Source of the DNA: Blastomyces gilchristii SLH14081
Taxonomy: Eukaryota > Ascomycota > Eurotiomycetes > Onygenales > Ajellomycetaceae
Direction of reading: 5' to 3'
DNA length: 64,000 nt
Assembly: GCF_000003855.2 (NCBI RefSeq)
Contig: NW_003101651.1
Span: 180,944-244,943, forward strand
Shown: positions 33,352-46,898 of the stretch, one piece after another
Layout: every line of letters starts with the position of its first letter
Position numbering within the stretch: position 1 is the first letter of the stretch
Notes under the pieces: generated by a model
The model's database searches: none
Told to the model about the DNA's origin: nothing
Seen by the model: only the letters and a program-made list of their open reading frames with translations
Made by a program: the position numbers and the translations under genes

Positions 33352-33741
33352 ATGCCCGCTAATCCCAACCATACCGCCAAATCGCGCTCGCAAGCCGCAA
33401 AGGGACCCGTGGCCAACGGGGAAGCTACATCCACCGCGGCTAGATCGGGCGATATGTCACAACTCTCCCGTAGGGAGAGGGAAGCTATCCAGGCCCAGCA
33501 GGCGCGCGAGCGGTATATGAAGCTGCACGCGGAGGGCAAGACTGAGGAGGCCCGTGCTGATCTCGCCCGCCTGGCTCTTGTCAAAGAGCGTCGTGAAGCG
33601 GAGAGGGCACGCAAGGAGGCTGAAAGGGAGGAGCGGGAGGAGCGGGAGCGCGAGAGGACCGAGGCGAAGGAGAGGGAAGCGAAGTTGCGGGCTGCTGCGC
33701 TGGGTCCTGCGGCGAAGAAGGGAGCACCGAAGAAGAAATGA
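32776..33741 (+). CDS. PP28/PDAP1 family casein-kinase-substrate phosphoprotein
   Basis: Three exons (32776-32824, 32909-32976, 33091-33741), 255 residues. The short first exon encodes [16 protein letters not shown], the conserved basic N-terminus of the family. An acidic Ser/Glu region follows ([15 protein letters not shown], an obvious casein kinase II target) and a 12-plus Asp run near residues 111-126. The PP28 domain is at about 160-235 ([27 protein letters not shown]...[22 protein letters not shown]). Members bind RNA or growth factors in animals; the fungal role is unknown. The C-terminus is a charged single helix ending KKGAPKKK. The domain match and intron pattern are firm. Confidence 0.92.
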
Positions 33742-33778
33742 TTATACGCCGCGTTCTCTAGTTTCCCACCCCAACTCC

Positions 33779-33819
<41 letters not shown>

Positions 33820-35133
33820 TTTGGAATCTTTCATACATCTCATGCTTCCCTGCACGCTTTGCTGCGTCAGAGTGCTTTTATGACGTTATCTTGCATCCTT
33901 TGGTTGTGCTGTGTTAAATCTTCTATCCCCGTTCCGGTTTACATTTTTATTCTCCTTCCGGCTTCTTTTCCTCCAATTATTCTAAATTTAAATACACATC
34001 ACAAATGAAAGATTTTCCATCGTTTTCCTGGAGGTTGGTTTATCACTCATCTCACTCCGTTCGAGGCGCGGTTCCACTATTTTTCTTGGCTAGCATTTTT
34101 CCGTTATTGGTTTTTGGTGATATAGTTAACTATGGATGGGAGAAATGCGAGCTTTCATTCATACGAAAAACTTCCGCCCCCATAGCAGCCACCCTTTTAT
34201 ACTGGGATATATGAAAAAGGAGAATAGGGGGAAGGGCCGGGAAGGGCGAGAGGGGACAAATGTAGCCAAATTGAATATATATATTTTTTGGTCAGGAGGG
34301 ATCATTGCGAACCCTACGTCGTCATTATTAGACTTTTCCTCTCCTCTCTCTTCCTGTCTGCAATATCTTCTTCGAAGCCCTCACTTAATTTTCCGTTGTG
34401 GTTTTTTCGCCCCAACGACGAATTATGGTGACGTGGAGTCGTTAGGGACTCAGCTACATACCCACTGCGCCTAACTTGACGCTTCCCAAGAGCCCCTTGG
34501 GGTTTGGTTAACGAAGTTTTCCAAGCTCCGTGGTAGCCTCCTGTGCAACGAAGTAGCCATCATCTAGTGGCGATGCACAGGTGTGTATTAGTTGACCATA
34601 AGAAAGTCAATTGAGGTCAGTTGCTACACTGTAGTTCCGACTTGATCTATTCGACAAAACAATAAGACAAGAATATATGACCATAGCCGCCGGGCTAGTT
34701 GGGTTTGTAATGTAATAATAGAATTTCAAAATCAAAAACCAAGAAAGATACGCCGCCAACCCAGCTAAATAATAGAAAATTTAAAACGCACAAAAGCAAG
34801 TAGTAAGTACTTGATCCCCTATTAGGAATAAATGGGAATACATAGCATAGGGTACATGCATCTATCGCACACCCAGGGAGATATGGAAACACTAGTATCC
34901 GTTAGTTTGGGCACGCACCAGCGGCAGATATTCATACTTTCATAGTTCAATGATTTGCCTCTCTTGCACCCATCCCTTCTTTTCTTTCGAGGTACGCATT
35001 CTTCATGTTCTCTTCTTCTCCTTCTCCTTCTTCTTTTTCTTCTTCTTGTTCAATCCCACCAAAAAAAGCCCATCACAGACCGGCCCCATTTTCATGGCAC
35101 ATCGTTTGTCAAGAATGGTTCATTAAAACGCTT
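33742..35133. other. Convergent intergenic region with T34 tract and a hairpin
   Basis: 3' ends of the PP28 and UNC-50 genes face each other. A run of 34 T lies at 33783-33816, just past the PP28 stop, on the sense strand. An inverted repeat (CCTGTGCA/TGCACAGG) lies at 34540-34581. Pyrimidine-rich sequence (CTT units) lies at about 35007-35046. No open frame is convincing. Confidence 0.5.
34540..34581. repeat. Intergenic inverted repeat
   Basis: CCTGTGCA at 34540-34547 and TGCACAGG at 34574-34581 are exact complements. An inner GCCA/TGGC pair could extend the hairpin. The function is unknown. Confidence 0.5.
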
Positions 35134-36558
35134 TCATACCCCCCAAAACAACCCTTCCACAGCCATCCCCTGCCCCACTATCCCCCAGCCCACTATCAGA
35201 CTAACCAGCCACAGTGCTGCAAGAATAAGAATGGGAGCAAGTAATAGTTCCGTATGGTGGAGAAATGGCAGGGCGTTATAACCCAGGAAAGTGATGTAGG
35301 TGTAATATGTCAGCGCGGAGAGGTACAGTGTGTTTCCGAGGACCGTGGCAAGTGTACTGGGTGATGATTCTGAGGCGGAGGAGTTTTTCCGTGTGAGGAT
35401 TGGAAGCAGGAGGAACTGCAGAACGTATAGATGGAGGTAGAGTGGGAAGAAGGCGCGGTTCGATACCTAAAACTCCGACAGTTGTGTTAAACCAAAATTA
35501 ACGTCCCGAAGGAGCCAACCAACCAACAAAACAAAAAGAAATGCGTGGGGAAGATGAGGATGGAACGCAATGGAATGCAGGCACGCACATCAAAACAATA
35601 TCCAAACTCAACCTGCTCCTTCTCACCAGGTTGCGCAAATAACCCGCCCGCCGCGCCGCGCCGTCTCGTCCTCCCCAGTATAGTCCTGCCACCCCTCCAC
35701 TCGCCGATTCTCGCGGCCGGCCCACCTGGTCCAAACAGCCGGCCAATGAAGAAATATGTTAGTGTCGAGACGAGGAGCGAGGAGCCGATGAAGTGGACGA
35801 ATATGAAGAGGAAGGATAATCGGACTATGGCGCCGAATGATGGGGTGTATGCTAGACCCCAGGCAAGGGCTGTGAGGAGGAGGAAGAAGGAAAGTAGGTA
35901 TGTAAAGGAGGGATCGGGGCGGTGCCAAGTGTTTTTCGTTTCTGGATGCGGTTTTGCCTAGGTTAGTTTGTTCGAAGGTAATATGTTAGGATATAGATAG
36001 GTATATTTACGTTTCTGTGCCAGTGAGGTCTCCTGTTAGCTGTATTATGTTTTGTATATTATGAATCGGAAGAGGAAGGAGATAGACCCCCAGCAGCAGC
36101 GAGGGCGTATAAAGAAAAAGAAACGTATAAAAATACTGACATGATAATACATAGACTTGAACACCTTTTTAGGCGCAATAAGCAGCGACGTCATTTCCCA
36201 AATCGCCATTTCAAAATCCATCTGCGGGAATTTAAATAGCCTGTTTATAGAATATATAGATGCCGTTAGCGTTAGGTAGGTATAGTTCCCCGCATCCGGT
36301 GACATGTTGTTTGCCGTTGAATAGCTCTGTTTTTCATTTCGTTTTTTCCGGTTTCCATCCTTGAATTGAGACAATCCCCTGCTAGGGATCATAAAACCAC
36401 CAATTTATAGCACGACGGATAGATAAACGAAGAAGAGAAAGAATTTCTCACCTCCGGAAAAATCTGGGCATGCGTATCGACGATTCCCGCCGCGGAGCTG
36501 TGCTGCCGAAGTTGGCTGGGCCGGCATGCTGCCGGGGTACTGAGATATGAGGGTTCAT
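35134..36558 (-). CDS. UNC-50/Gmh1 family Golgi membrane protein
   Basis: Four exons on the minus strand (36558-36452, 36240-36141, 35957-35589, 35466-35134) join in frame to 302 residues. The family signature is strong: MPRFFRRLFKFPQMDFEMAI spans the exon 1/2 junction, followed by WEMTSLLIAPKKVF, then TKNTWHRPDPSFTYLL, EKEQVEFGYCFD, and NRAFFPLYLHLYVLQFLLLP with GNTLYLSALTYYTYITFLGY near the end. About five to six membrane segments are evident. UNC-50/Gmh1 is a Golgi protein that works with Gea-type Arf GEFs in yeast and in nicotinic-receptor trafficking in worms. The exon 3 acceptor is the least certain, since the junction adds a few residues (AKPHPE) compared with what I expect in the family. 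No single-frame open reading shows this gene; it was assembled by eye from domain matches. Confidence 0.88.
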
Positions 36559-39500
36559 GGCCCCTCGTGATGGAGGTTCTGACAGTGGCGGGGGGTGTAT
36601 AGGAGGGCTGGTTAGGTAGAGATTCGGATGGAAGAGAAGGAAGGAGGTTGATATAACAGCAGCCCTCGTTTAGGGTAGCGTCGGGGGATTGATTGTTGTT
36701 TGATTGTTGTTTTGCTGATTGAATTGGGCCACGATGGAGTTTTGGTTAACTCGCGCCTGTGGCGCTGCTTAGCGCGATGGAGTTTGTCATTGACTGGAGG
36801 CTTGATGCGGGGGTTGGGAAGGTCGCCTATTAGCCGCGATGGAGTAAACATGTTATGTTTTATCGTATAAAAATATTTAACCAGCTTCAGCTGAACGGAG
36901 TAATTTGCAGTTTGAGAAAGAAGATATAACAACGAATTTGGCGCTCTATCGTGTTCATGCTGATTGATCTCTTGTGGTTAGTATACGGGGCTACTTGAGA
37001 GAAAAAAACCTTTCCCCGTCATGGCATTGACAGGCTTTGATATATCTACTAATTTTTGTCTCAGTAAAAGAGATAGAAGGAGAGAACGGAATAATTTGGA
37101 GCGTCATTCATATTGCCATTTCTCATTTATCTCATTCCAGCCCGGCTGCAAAGTCTTTCGAAGCCCAATCGCATCAATCACAACTAGTCAGCAGATAGTT
37201 GAACCTCCAGCGTTTCTCGCGTCTTGTTCATCGACTCTTCTTTTTTTCCTTAGTCTTCTTCTTTCCCTGGCCAATATGTTATGTACTCTTTCAATGATGT
37301 CATGAAATGGCACGCTTGTAAAGAATATGTTGAATGTAGAATGTTAGATGTAGACCCGGAAGGAAAAAAGGTGTCATGCTTCCATTCCACTCTATTTCCC
37401 TCGAGAACGGGAGAATAAACTGGGCTATATAACCCTGTTGATACACACATTTATATGTAAACGAAATGCATAACGTTATCCTTAGATATGAATCCATCTA
37501 GATACCATACCAGCACCAGCCGCCATGGTGGGAAAGAGGCTACATCATGTAAGAGTTAGCAGCAGCGCACTACCGTACTTAATTAAATTTATGTAAAAGT
37601 CGAGAAGGATCCATCATCTATCCACGTATTCTACTCGGTGGGTTGTTTTTTTTCCCTGGGCCTTTCCTTTGTCTTCCTTTTTCTTCTTAAAAAAAGGCTA
37701 CATACGTAGTCCCTGGACGGAGAATTTCTCAAGATGCAGCGGGATTTCTCAGCTCAATCAAGCGGGAGGGCAGATTGCCATCTATACGGTTGCTGGTTAA
37801 ACAAATTCATTTAAGTAGTGAATTGCGAAAGATTTGGTTTATTTTGAAGGGAGGAAAGGGGAGAGGAGGGAATAGATAAGAAATATTCAAAAAGGAAGAA
37901 GTGAGAACTAAGGGGAAATTATTACCCAACGTCTTAAATGTGCAGATTACCTTGAATAAATGCGTAATTAGCATATTACCATGGATGTACTCCGTACTCC
38001 ATACATGGATAGGAGACTTATCGGGAGATTTCCAGTCCTGGGCAAAGGGGGCTGAAGACGGAAGGGAGATAAATGCTCCGTATTTCTTGATGGCGAATTG
38101 CATAACTCCATGCAACTGCTGGTGGAATCCTTGTATGGATATGGCCTGGGCACACATACTGCGTATCTACGTGTCCATGCATACACGGCTGGGCATGCAT
38201 GGAGGGTAAACTCCGGGCAGGGTAGTGATGTTGCAACGCTGCTGATTATTATTCTATCATCTCTGTCAGATCCATGGATGTGCTCCACTTCTAGCAGGAG
38301 GAGCAGCAGGGGCAGAAGGAGAGGTGTTGGCAGTGCAGTGCAGTAGCAGCACGCACCATATTCGCAGAGAATGGCTGGGTACTTAGGCAGGTAAGGTATC
38401 TCTGGAGAGATGTTTTTGCAGAGAGGTTTTTGCAGAGGCAAAAGAATATGGGACACCAAGGACGAACACTTGCTTATGGAGGGGAACTATAGACGTGGAA
38501 TCAATTAGCTAAATAATTAAATATCCTGGAATCTGCAACGCTACCTAGCTAGCACAACCTGTAGCAGGAGTCAGTAAGTGAGTGATAGCTCCGTCCACAG
38601 CAGCCTGGGTTAAGTTCAGACAACTGTCAACTGTAGGGTGTGGTCGGTGACTGACTGGTGTGGAACAACGTCGTTGCCCTCTTGCCCTTGATGCTGTTGG
38701 TGGTTAGACTGGTACTTACATGTACATGTACGGAGTACATACGCAGTACATGAACAGTAGTAGTACGGAGTACTTTTTGTCTGGGACCCGTGGTGGAGCT
38801 TGGGGTTAGTAAAGGGACTAACTAGAAGCAGCCTAGTCTCTCATCTCCCGCATAAGTTTCCCAGGCGTATGGATTGCTGATTCCGAGCTGTGATTGGCCA
38901 ACCCCTGATTCACCTGACTGCCAAGCCTGGCCAAGCTCGGCCAAGCCCTGCCACGTCCTGGTCGGAATCGCGCTAGTCCCCGTCCGGCGTAGTGTTTTTG
39001 TGTCCAAAAATCGTCTCTCTTCTTCGTCTCGTCGCCAGTTCGCAACGCGGCTGAAACACCGGCTTCTTCTCCTCTTCGTGGAAGTTCTGGCACACTTCTG
39101 CTGCTGTTCTTCTGCTCCAACGAGTCAAACGACCCGACTCTCCACAACGATCTGGCTCCAGCCTCCTCTCGACTCTCGAGTCTCTCAAGTCTCATACACG
39201 CTTGCGGTCCCCTGCCCCAACGTGGAACCTGGCTGACTCTGACCCTTGGCCGTGGATCGATGATCGGATCGTCTTTGCTAAAACGGTTCTTCACTTCAAT
39301 ATTAATAATGGTTTGTTGGAGTGTCTGTCTTGCGGCTTACCCAGCCCATTATTATTATTATTGATTGACTTCTTCTCCCAACCAACCCAACCACAACTCT
39401 TTTTGTTCTTCTTGCTCGAGAGAACCACCACCTCACCCTTCCCTTACCTGAATTAACCTAACCTCAGCCTGACTTATCTGTCAATGCTTCCAGAGCATTG

Positions 39501-40450
39501 AAGGAACCAACCCGCTCCATACTCCTTTTTTTTATCCGTGCTTCGCTTTCTGTGGGCCCTTGGGAGAGGGGCCATCCCGTTGCTCCAAGGGATATCTTTT
39601 GCCAGCCAACGTATCTAGCGACCATTCGCGGACCACCAGCGCTTCCTTTGTTGCTTGTTCTACCGCCTCCTCACTCCGCTTCCTCCGTCCACTCGTCCAG
39701 CCGCAACCAGACATCTCACTCGCTCGGCAACCTAGACCTACATAGTCCGTACATGTAGCTGCGGGTTCTCGCCAACAAATTATATACCTGCAACCCGCGA
39801 AAAGTGAGGCCTTTCTCTCTTTTGCCCTCAAACAATCGCCTCACCTCCGTCCCTTCCCTCATTCCAACCCCATTAGCCTCTGCTCTTTATTTCTATTTTT
39901 GTTTCTACTCTCTGCTTGAGGTCAATTGGGTCCACTAAGCTTCCATTCTGCATTTGCTGACATTAGTTAATAATAATAATTAGCAGGTTTCCACTCTGTG
40001 TCAAAGGTCTCCGTTGTTGTAGCATCCCTCTTCGAATTATAAGCCGCTCTGCCTCCGCTACGCCTGCATCATTGCTTCTCCTCTCCGCCCTTGCCTGGGG
40101 ATTGCTTCAAACACCTGAAATCTTTGCAGTCCATTTTCGTACATCTGGACACGGAACAATGCGACCGCATTCTCTCACTTGACTACCATCAATTTGCCTC
40201 GGCGATTTTATTCTCTTTTTGTAAAGGACGCTTCGCTTTTTCTTTGAGTAAAGCACTGGGTCCCAGGATTTGACAAAGAAGCCTGCGTTGGAGAAGAGGG
40301 CCAAAAATAGCTCCAAACAGCTTCCAATCGCTGGCTTGGGCTCTTTCTTTCTGCAAGTAACATAACTTGGAAATTTGCTGGCATGGATTGACTGTATGCT
40401 TATGCCTGCAACTCTCGCAACCCGGACCCGCACCCAGAAACACAAACCAT
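36559..40450. other. Long divergent intergenic region with GTAC(GGA)GTAC motifs
   Basis: A 3.9-kb gap between divergently transcribed UNC-50 and the Sec7 gene. It contains GTACTCCGTAC/GTACGGAGTAC at 37987, 38728 and 38763, a TGTACA-rich patch at 38718-38740, and pyrimidine-rich sequence from about 39000 to 40450. That last part looks like a long promoter and 5' leader for the Sec7 gene. Small open frames throughout are mutually overlapping and lack domains. Confidence 0.45.
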
Positions 40451-43400
40451 ATGACTTTGGAATACCCAAGAGCTCCGAAACGAGCCATGCCTGCATATTC
40501 CTCTTCCTCTAGAGCTCCCCAAATGTACAACACGTACTCTGGCGAGTCACCTCCGCGTACACCACCGTCTCAGAGCAACAAATATAGAAACGTGCGAAAG
40601 GGAGATTTGGTCCTGCGGCCCCCTCTCCGCGAAACATTTCTAGACGATCTCACCCATGTTGATGACCATGGCCACCCGGACTCCGGAGATGATGATGATG
40701 ATGATGATCATGATACCCATGACCTAGCCCTGTCCCCCAAGCATGTTACACGTACGTCAGTGGTGGATAACATGCTTTTGTCCCTGGACCAGTTCTCTGT
40801 TTGTGACCCACTTGACAGTCCCCGTATGTTCGGTTCGAGCCTGGATCAAGAAGCTCACACCATATATACACGCTACTCTTCTATGAGGGCTAGCCGACCT
40901 CGGGGCCACACCTTCTCTTCTTCTATCTCTTCTGATGTTGAAGCCCATTCAGAGGATAATGTTGGTCGCTACTCTAGCCAATCTACTCGTGGTCGTCGAA
41001 GTAACAGCAGTTCCAACTACCATCCTGGTCTTCGGAGAATTGACAGTGTTCGTGGGGCTGGAGAAGGTATGAGTACCCGCAGCAAGGTGTATGATGCTCA
41101 ACGCGCTCTAAACGCTGCAGATCGACAGCCTTCTCATCGAACAAACAGGGTCGGCACTAAAGCCAGCAGTCGAAGCAGTGGCTCCTCCAGCGTTGACTTT
41201 AATCAAATGATAGCTGGTGGTCGACCAGGGCAGTATCGGGAGCGACGGTCCGCCAGCTTTGATTACGGATCCCACCACCACCCCTCACTGCCATTGACTG
41301 ACAATCGAGGTGGGTTGGAAGATTTCGTTCATTACAACGGGTTTCATTACGATGACATCGACGCAGCTCCCACCCCTTGTGTTCCCGTAGGCCCCCGACG
41401 CAACCACTCACCCCCGATGCGCGAACTACCTTACAATAGAACCGTCCCCAGCAGTTCCCGCGCTCCTGCCTTGTCACGTAAGAGCAGCAGCAAATCGGCT
41501 AGGAGCATGTATACGAAGAAAGGTCGTTCAGACACCCTCGGAACTGCTACCATCCGAGGCCGTAGAGCCGAGTCGAGGCACTATCGTGACCCAATACCGG
41601 ATTTCCCTCTGGCCATGTCGACCTACCCCCACCACCAACCTGCTCCTAGCCCAACAGTTGCATTCCATAAAACTTCCTATTTTGCCCCTCAGCCAACAGT
41701 CAATAATACCCCACCACCACCACCACCACCCGCCCCAAAAGAACGACCAGGGTTTTTTCGGCGGGTTTTTGGTGGCGGCTCTTCAAAATCCCAAACCCCA
41801 TCCCAGTCCGAAGCCGACTCTTCATATAGCCAAGAAAACGAGACCCACCGACGGCAAAGAGAACAGCAGCAAAGTGCGCCGAATTCTTCCAAAGGCCAGA
41901 AACAAACAAAGAAGTACTCGTCCCCAGGAAACAACATGTCGAGCCGCGAAAACACCCCCGTGATAACCAAAAAGCCATCATCCTTCTTCCGTCGCCGCAA
42001 GAAGTCCATCCCAGACCATGTTCCGCCACCATTGAAATTACCTCCTCCTAATATCCAAACTCTTAGCGGTTCGAAACCCGATCATTATAAGGTTGATCAT
42101 TTACGTGGCGATTTGGGTCCAGAGCCTAGTCCAGTTAGCAGTCTCAGGAAGGTTATGGATCCTTTCTTAACAAACGCTCCCTCTCATCAGGTGGATCACG
42201 ACCCCGTAGTCGACGATGCAGATAATGAGATTTCCGGCAGTGAACCACGATCTCTGAATGAGGGCAACGCAACAAAACGTGGAGATTTGGAGCATAATCC
42301 ACGTGGGAAGAAGCCAAGGAAACCCAGTTCGCTTAATTTCAAATCCGGACTTAGTCTTAACGTGCCTTCTCGTGACCATGATGATTCTTTCCTGGCGGAT
42401 AGCAGCAGTGGAAATGAGGGAACCGGTCTTTCGTATTCTGGTGAAAGATTCAGGCGGCCTATGACTAGCCCCAATGCACCAACTCACATGAAACTAATGC
42501 CAGTTGGACAATCATCGGAAGTCGCTAGTGGTTCACATTCGTCAGGGAAAACGAGTGCTAGTAGTTCCCGTGCGTCGTACTCAATTTTGCCGGCGTACCT
42601 GAAATCGTCGCATAGCAGGCACGGCGCAGTTGATGAATCGTCCACTACAACTTCATTATCGACTTCAGTGTCGGATCAGAAAACTCAACACGGCTCGTCA
42701 TCTGTGCAACCTCAAATTCTACCGGGGGATAATCATGCCCGTCCTTCGAGGCAACTGCATGAGAAGGCCTGGCTGGAGCCTGATTCTTCTGTAGAACATT
42801 TAGCTGATGGGCGTGGCAAGTTGGATCTACCGCTGGAAGGGACAGTTACGTCTCCGCGGGCGTCGCTATCAACTGTGTCCAACTATCACACTGCATCAAC
42901 CACTCCTATAATCCCGGATGATGAAAACACAAACAAAGATACTAAGCCGCAGGCACTGCCTCCGCTACGTACGGAGATACAAGCCGAGAAGAAACCCACC
43001 GATGCTAACAACGGTGAAACTACTGGCCTTGCTATTAATGAGGAGCCTACTGCGGAGGATAGACAGCATGCCCAAAGGATATTCGACGATCTCGACCATG
43101 ACGCAGACAAAGAACCTGCTGCAGCTTGGCTTGGAAATCCAGACCGGTCAGCCGTTAGAAAGGCTTACATGGAACTTTTTGACTGGTCAAATATGAATAT
43201 CTTAGCGGCATTGAGAGGATTATGCGGGCGACTTGCGCTAAAGGGTGAAACTCAACAGGTTGATAGGATTCTTGATGCTTTCTCATCGCGTTGGTGTGAA
43301 TGTAATCCGGAGCATGGGTTTAAGGCAACAGGTATGTTAGAATCATTTCCCTTCAAATTGTCGTTTTGGCTGCTATATTTTACTAATAATCTTTTCTTTC

Positions 43401-45485
43401 GTTTTGGTAGATGTTGTTCATACAATATGCTACTCTCTTCTCCTGTTGAATACCGATCTCCACATGGCGGATATTGAGCAGAAAATGACTCGCAGTCAAT
43501 TTATTAAGAACACTATGCCGACTATCCAGAGGGTTGTTTCTGATGCTGCTCCGAACGCTTTCGAACGAGCAAACCCTGGAAATCTTTCCAGCAAGACCCA
43601 AACTCAAGGAGCAAGCGTGAACTCTAGCCCGCTTGTCGCAAAATCTCCTACGCTGTTGCCTATTCGACATGGAGGCGACGGTTCAGTAGATATGGATGTT
43701 CCCAATAATACCCTCTCAAAACCTGTTGAGGACACTCCCAGGACGAACTCTGTATGCACCATCTCCACGAGCCAGAATCTTGATGTTGTTTCCGGCGATT
43801 CGGGACCCTTGGTTTCTACGCCATACCGGGGCACACAGAAAAGCTGGGAATTTCAAATTGAAAACGTTCTTAAAGACTTTTATCACTCTATCCAAAAACA
43901 GAGATTACCCCTGCGAGGCGCCACTGCAGAAGCTGAAGAACATCAACAGCATTCGAACAACTTTCTAACACTGACTGGTAATATGCTTCGTCGCACACCA
44001 AGCACGTTGAGCAAAAGCGGATCAGATATTCACCCCCGAGGTCGGCACATGGAGAATCGAGTGTCAACCGCAAGGTGGTCGTCGAAACCTAGGTCTCGCC
44101 CGAGATTGTATCCAACTTCACATTTCGGCTCAAGCCGTACAAGCCTCGATGATCAATCGTCTCTTTGGTCGCCATCGGCATCGAGTACGTGGAGCAAGCA
44201 TTCCCTTGGCAAGACATTGACATCTATGTCGATGGATTCTCTAGGTTCTGAATTTCCACGAGGAGACTATCAGCAGTCCATTGGGTTTGCCAATGCCTTG
44301 AGTCATGCTATTATTCGCGAGGACTCGGCTAATTCTCTGTCCGGCATGGAGGATCCCGAACGTGCAGCGGCGCTTCTAGAGGATGAAACCTTGGAGCTCG
44401 CGGGTGCACCGTGGGCAAAGGAGGGTAGTCTCAAACATAAACATCATCTTGATTCAGTCGATAAACGCTCCAAAGATAGAAATTGGAATGAATCGTTTGC
44501 CGTGATACAGCGCGGTTGGATGAGATTGTTTTCATTCAACGCCTCAAGCAAGTCCATGCGGCTGAAGCCGAAACAGCGACAGAATGGCGGTCTTGTCGTC
44601 GGTGGGGGGAATTGGACAGAGAACGCTGAGGAAACGTGGAAGTTCCTTCTACGCCAGTCCATTGCCAGCGCCCTCCCGTCACCGGGCTACTCAAAGTCCC
44701 GACCCCATGTATGGGCTCTAAGCTTGCCCACCGGCGCTGTTCACCTGTTCCAAGTAGGCACGCCAGATATCGTGAAGGAGTTCGTCTCATCCGCCAACTA
44801 TTGGAGCGCTAGGTTATCCAAGGAGCCTCTATTTGGAGGCATCAGTAACATCGAATACGGCTGGAGCACTGCAGTCATTAACAGCGCTTTAGTCCATAAT
44901 AACAGCAACACCGAAAACACCGCTGCCCCTCCCTCTTCCTCCTCCAGCGGCCCTCATCCAACGCCACCACCACAAACCGCAAACTCCTCTGCAACCCGCC
45001 AAAGCTTCCAAAGCTCCTTCCGTGGCTCCCTAGACCACCCATCCAACATCCGCCCGCGTCTCCCCGCCGACCGTATACACATCAGCGACTGGACCCCTCC
45101 GCAACAAAGCATGATGGCATCCACACTCCCAGAAAAAGAACAACTCGCCACGCTGCGCAAATACGTGAAACACGTCGAGGAGGAGCTGCAGCGACATAAC
45201 GAACTGCGTGCCGCGATGACTCTGGCCTTCACTCCCCGCCACCCTAACGCGAATAAGGCGCTGGCGAATTGGGAGCGGAAGAGCTCGTATTTGCTGAGGG
45301 AGATTGTGAAGTTTCGGACGTATATTGATTGTTTGACGGCGGCGCAGACGTTGAGGGAGAAAATTACAGGTGGCTCTGGCGAGACTACGCGTACGGAAGT
45401 AACGACGGCGACACCGGAAGCACTCGAGCTTAAGACATCATCGCCAGTTGATAGGCCGCGGGCTTCTAGTTTTAGTGTTTCTTGA
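40451..45485 (+). CDS. Sec7-PH Arf guanine-nucleotide exchange factor (EFA6/Syt1-like)
   Basis: Two exons (40451-43331, 43411-45485), 1651 residues. The intron (GTATGT...TGGTAG) falls inside the Sec7 domain and splicing restores FKAT-DVVHTICYSLLLLNTDLH. The first 860 residues are Ser-rich and disordered, with Asp and Pro runs. The Sec7 domain is at about 870-1010; LALKGETQQVDRILDAFSSR carries the catalytic Glu finger (residue about 931). A PH domain follows at about 1320-1450 (ESFAVIQRGWMRLFSFN..., VWALSLPTGAVHLFQVGTPD), then a coiled coil (about 1525-1600). The Sec7-PH order matches EFA6/PSD and yeast Syt1/Yel1, which load GTP on Arf proteins at the plasma membrane or endosomes. ATG 40451 is the first Met of the frame; 40487 is an alternative. 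Confidence 0.88.
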
Positions 45486-46898
45486 TGACCGTTTCCTTTG
45501 TTTTTGGGTTTGATTTTGCTATTGTGGACTTTTAATTTTTTTTCTTTTTTTCCTAAGGCTGATATTATATCTGAACCACTTTTCTTCTAGAGTTTTTACT
45601 TTTTTTGTCTCTTTTTTGGGGGGGGGACAACCCCATACGACTGGGCCGGTGTTGTGAAATTATTACACATTATTGTTAATTGTGTCTCACACTACACTTG
45701 CTGGTTTACATCTTTGCAATGAGTCTACTTTTTATTTTTATTATTTTTGTTTTTAATTTTTAATTTTTGTCCATTTCTCTTCTCGTGACAATGGCACACA
45801 AGGCAAGCAAGCGAAGAAACGAATACGTATATTACTTTACTTATATTATTTTAATATCCTCTTCTCCTTTTCTTCACTTTGTTTATTTGATCATTTCTCA
45901 GCTGGGCATAATCTGACCTGATTCCATGATTTCATTCCGTTTATTTATTATTTATTTTCTTTTTCTCATGATGTTTCTTTGCAAGAATTTCAGTGGCATT
46001 TATTTTTTATTTTTGTTAAGCTATCATAACTGTTGTGTTTAAAGGTATGAGGCTTAAGTAACACTTTTGCTCTAAGATAATTCAATCAACATTTCTGATA
46101 AATATCTGTATTGATTTTGTGTATTGTTGATTTACAGTGTGTCGAGGATGGAGTGCATATAAAATTGCGATTTCATGTCGCCTATTTTTTCGAAATGCCA
46201 TTTTTTCACCGTAGGTAAATGGTTGTAGCTCGTGGCAAATGGGGTTTATGGATGACCTGCTGAAGCCGGAGAGAGAGATAGCTTTGGCTTGAGAGAGAGA
46301 ATGGGACAGCTTCCTCGCGCAGATGGCTACGGTAGAATAATAATACGTGCCAATTGAATGGTTTCTGGTCTCTTGAACGAGTTAATGGGCCAGTTCATGA
46401 GGGGGCCTTAACTGTGCTCGCCTCGAAGTAGATATGGGAGGATATTGAGCCGGATTCCTAAATATAGACGATGCCGCTGGAAATTGATAGACATATAAAT
46501 AATCCGAACGAGTACTCAATTCTGCGTGTCTCCAAGGGAAGTAAGGAAAATGTGGAAAGCTGAATAATTGAGTAATTGGGTTGAGGTTGTGCCGAATGGC
46601 TGTGTGTGTCCCTGAACCAAAAAGAATGTTTGAAGTATTTATTTATTTATCACGGCCAGAACCTGGAACACCTCCAGCACCAACATCTACCACAACAACG
46701 AACGCCCAAGGCTTTATTATCACCATGCGCTGAGCAGCTACAACAACCAAACCAATTGGCCCTGCACTCCAACATACTACTAACCTAAGGCCCTATACTG
46801 GACTTTCTGCTGACGGACGGCATGACAACAAATCACAGCCAAACACATCTCGAACGAACCACCACAACATCCACCTAAACAGATATTCAAGAATAGCC
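45486..46898. other. Intergenic region with T-rich tracts
   Basis: 1.4 kb. The first 500 bases are very T-rich with a run of nine G near 45619, consistent with the 3' UTR and terminator of the Sec7 gene. The last 300 bases are CA-rich and look like the 5' leader of the next gene. No gene is recognised. Confidence 0.5.

Noticed and set aside
36045..36392. A separate 115-residue minus-strand gene
   Set aside because: Its core (RLFKFPQMDFEMAIWEM) is exon 2 of UNC-50; the rest reads through introns.
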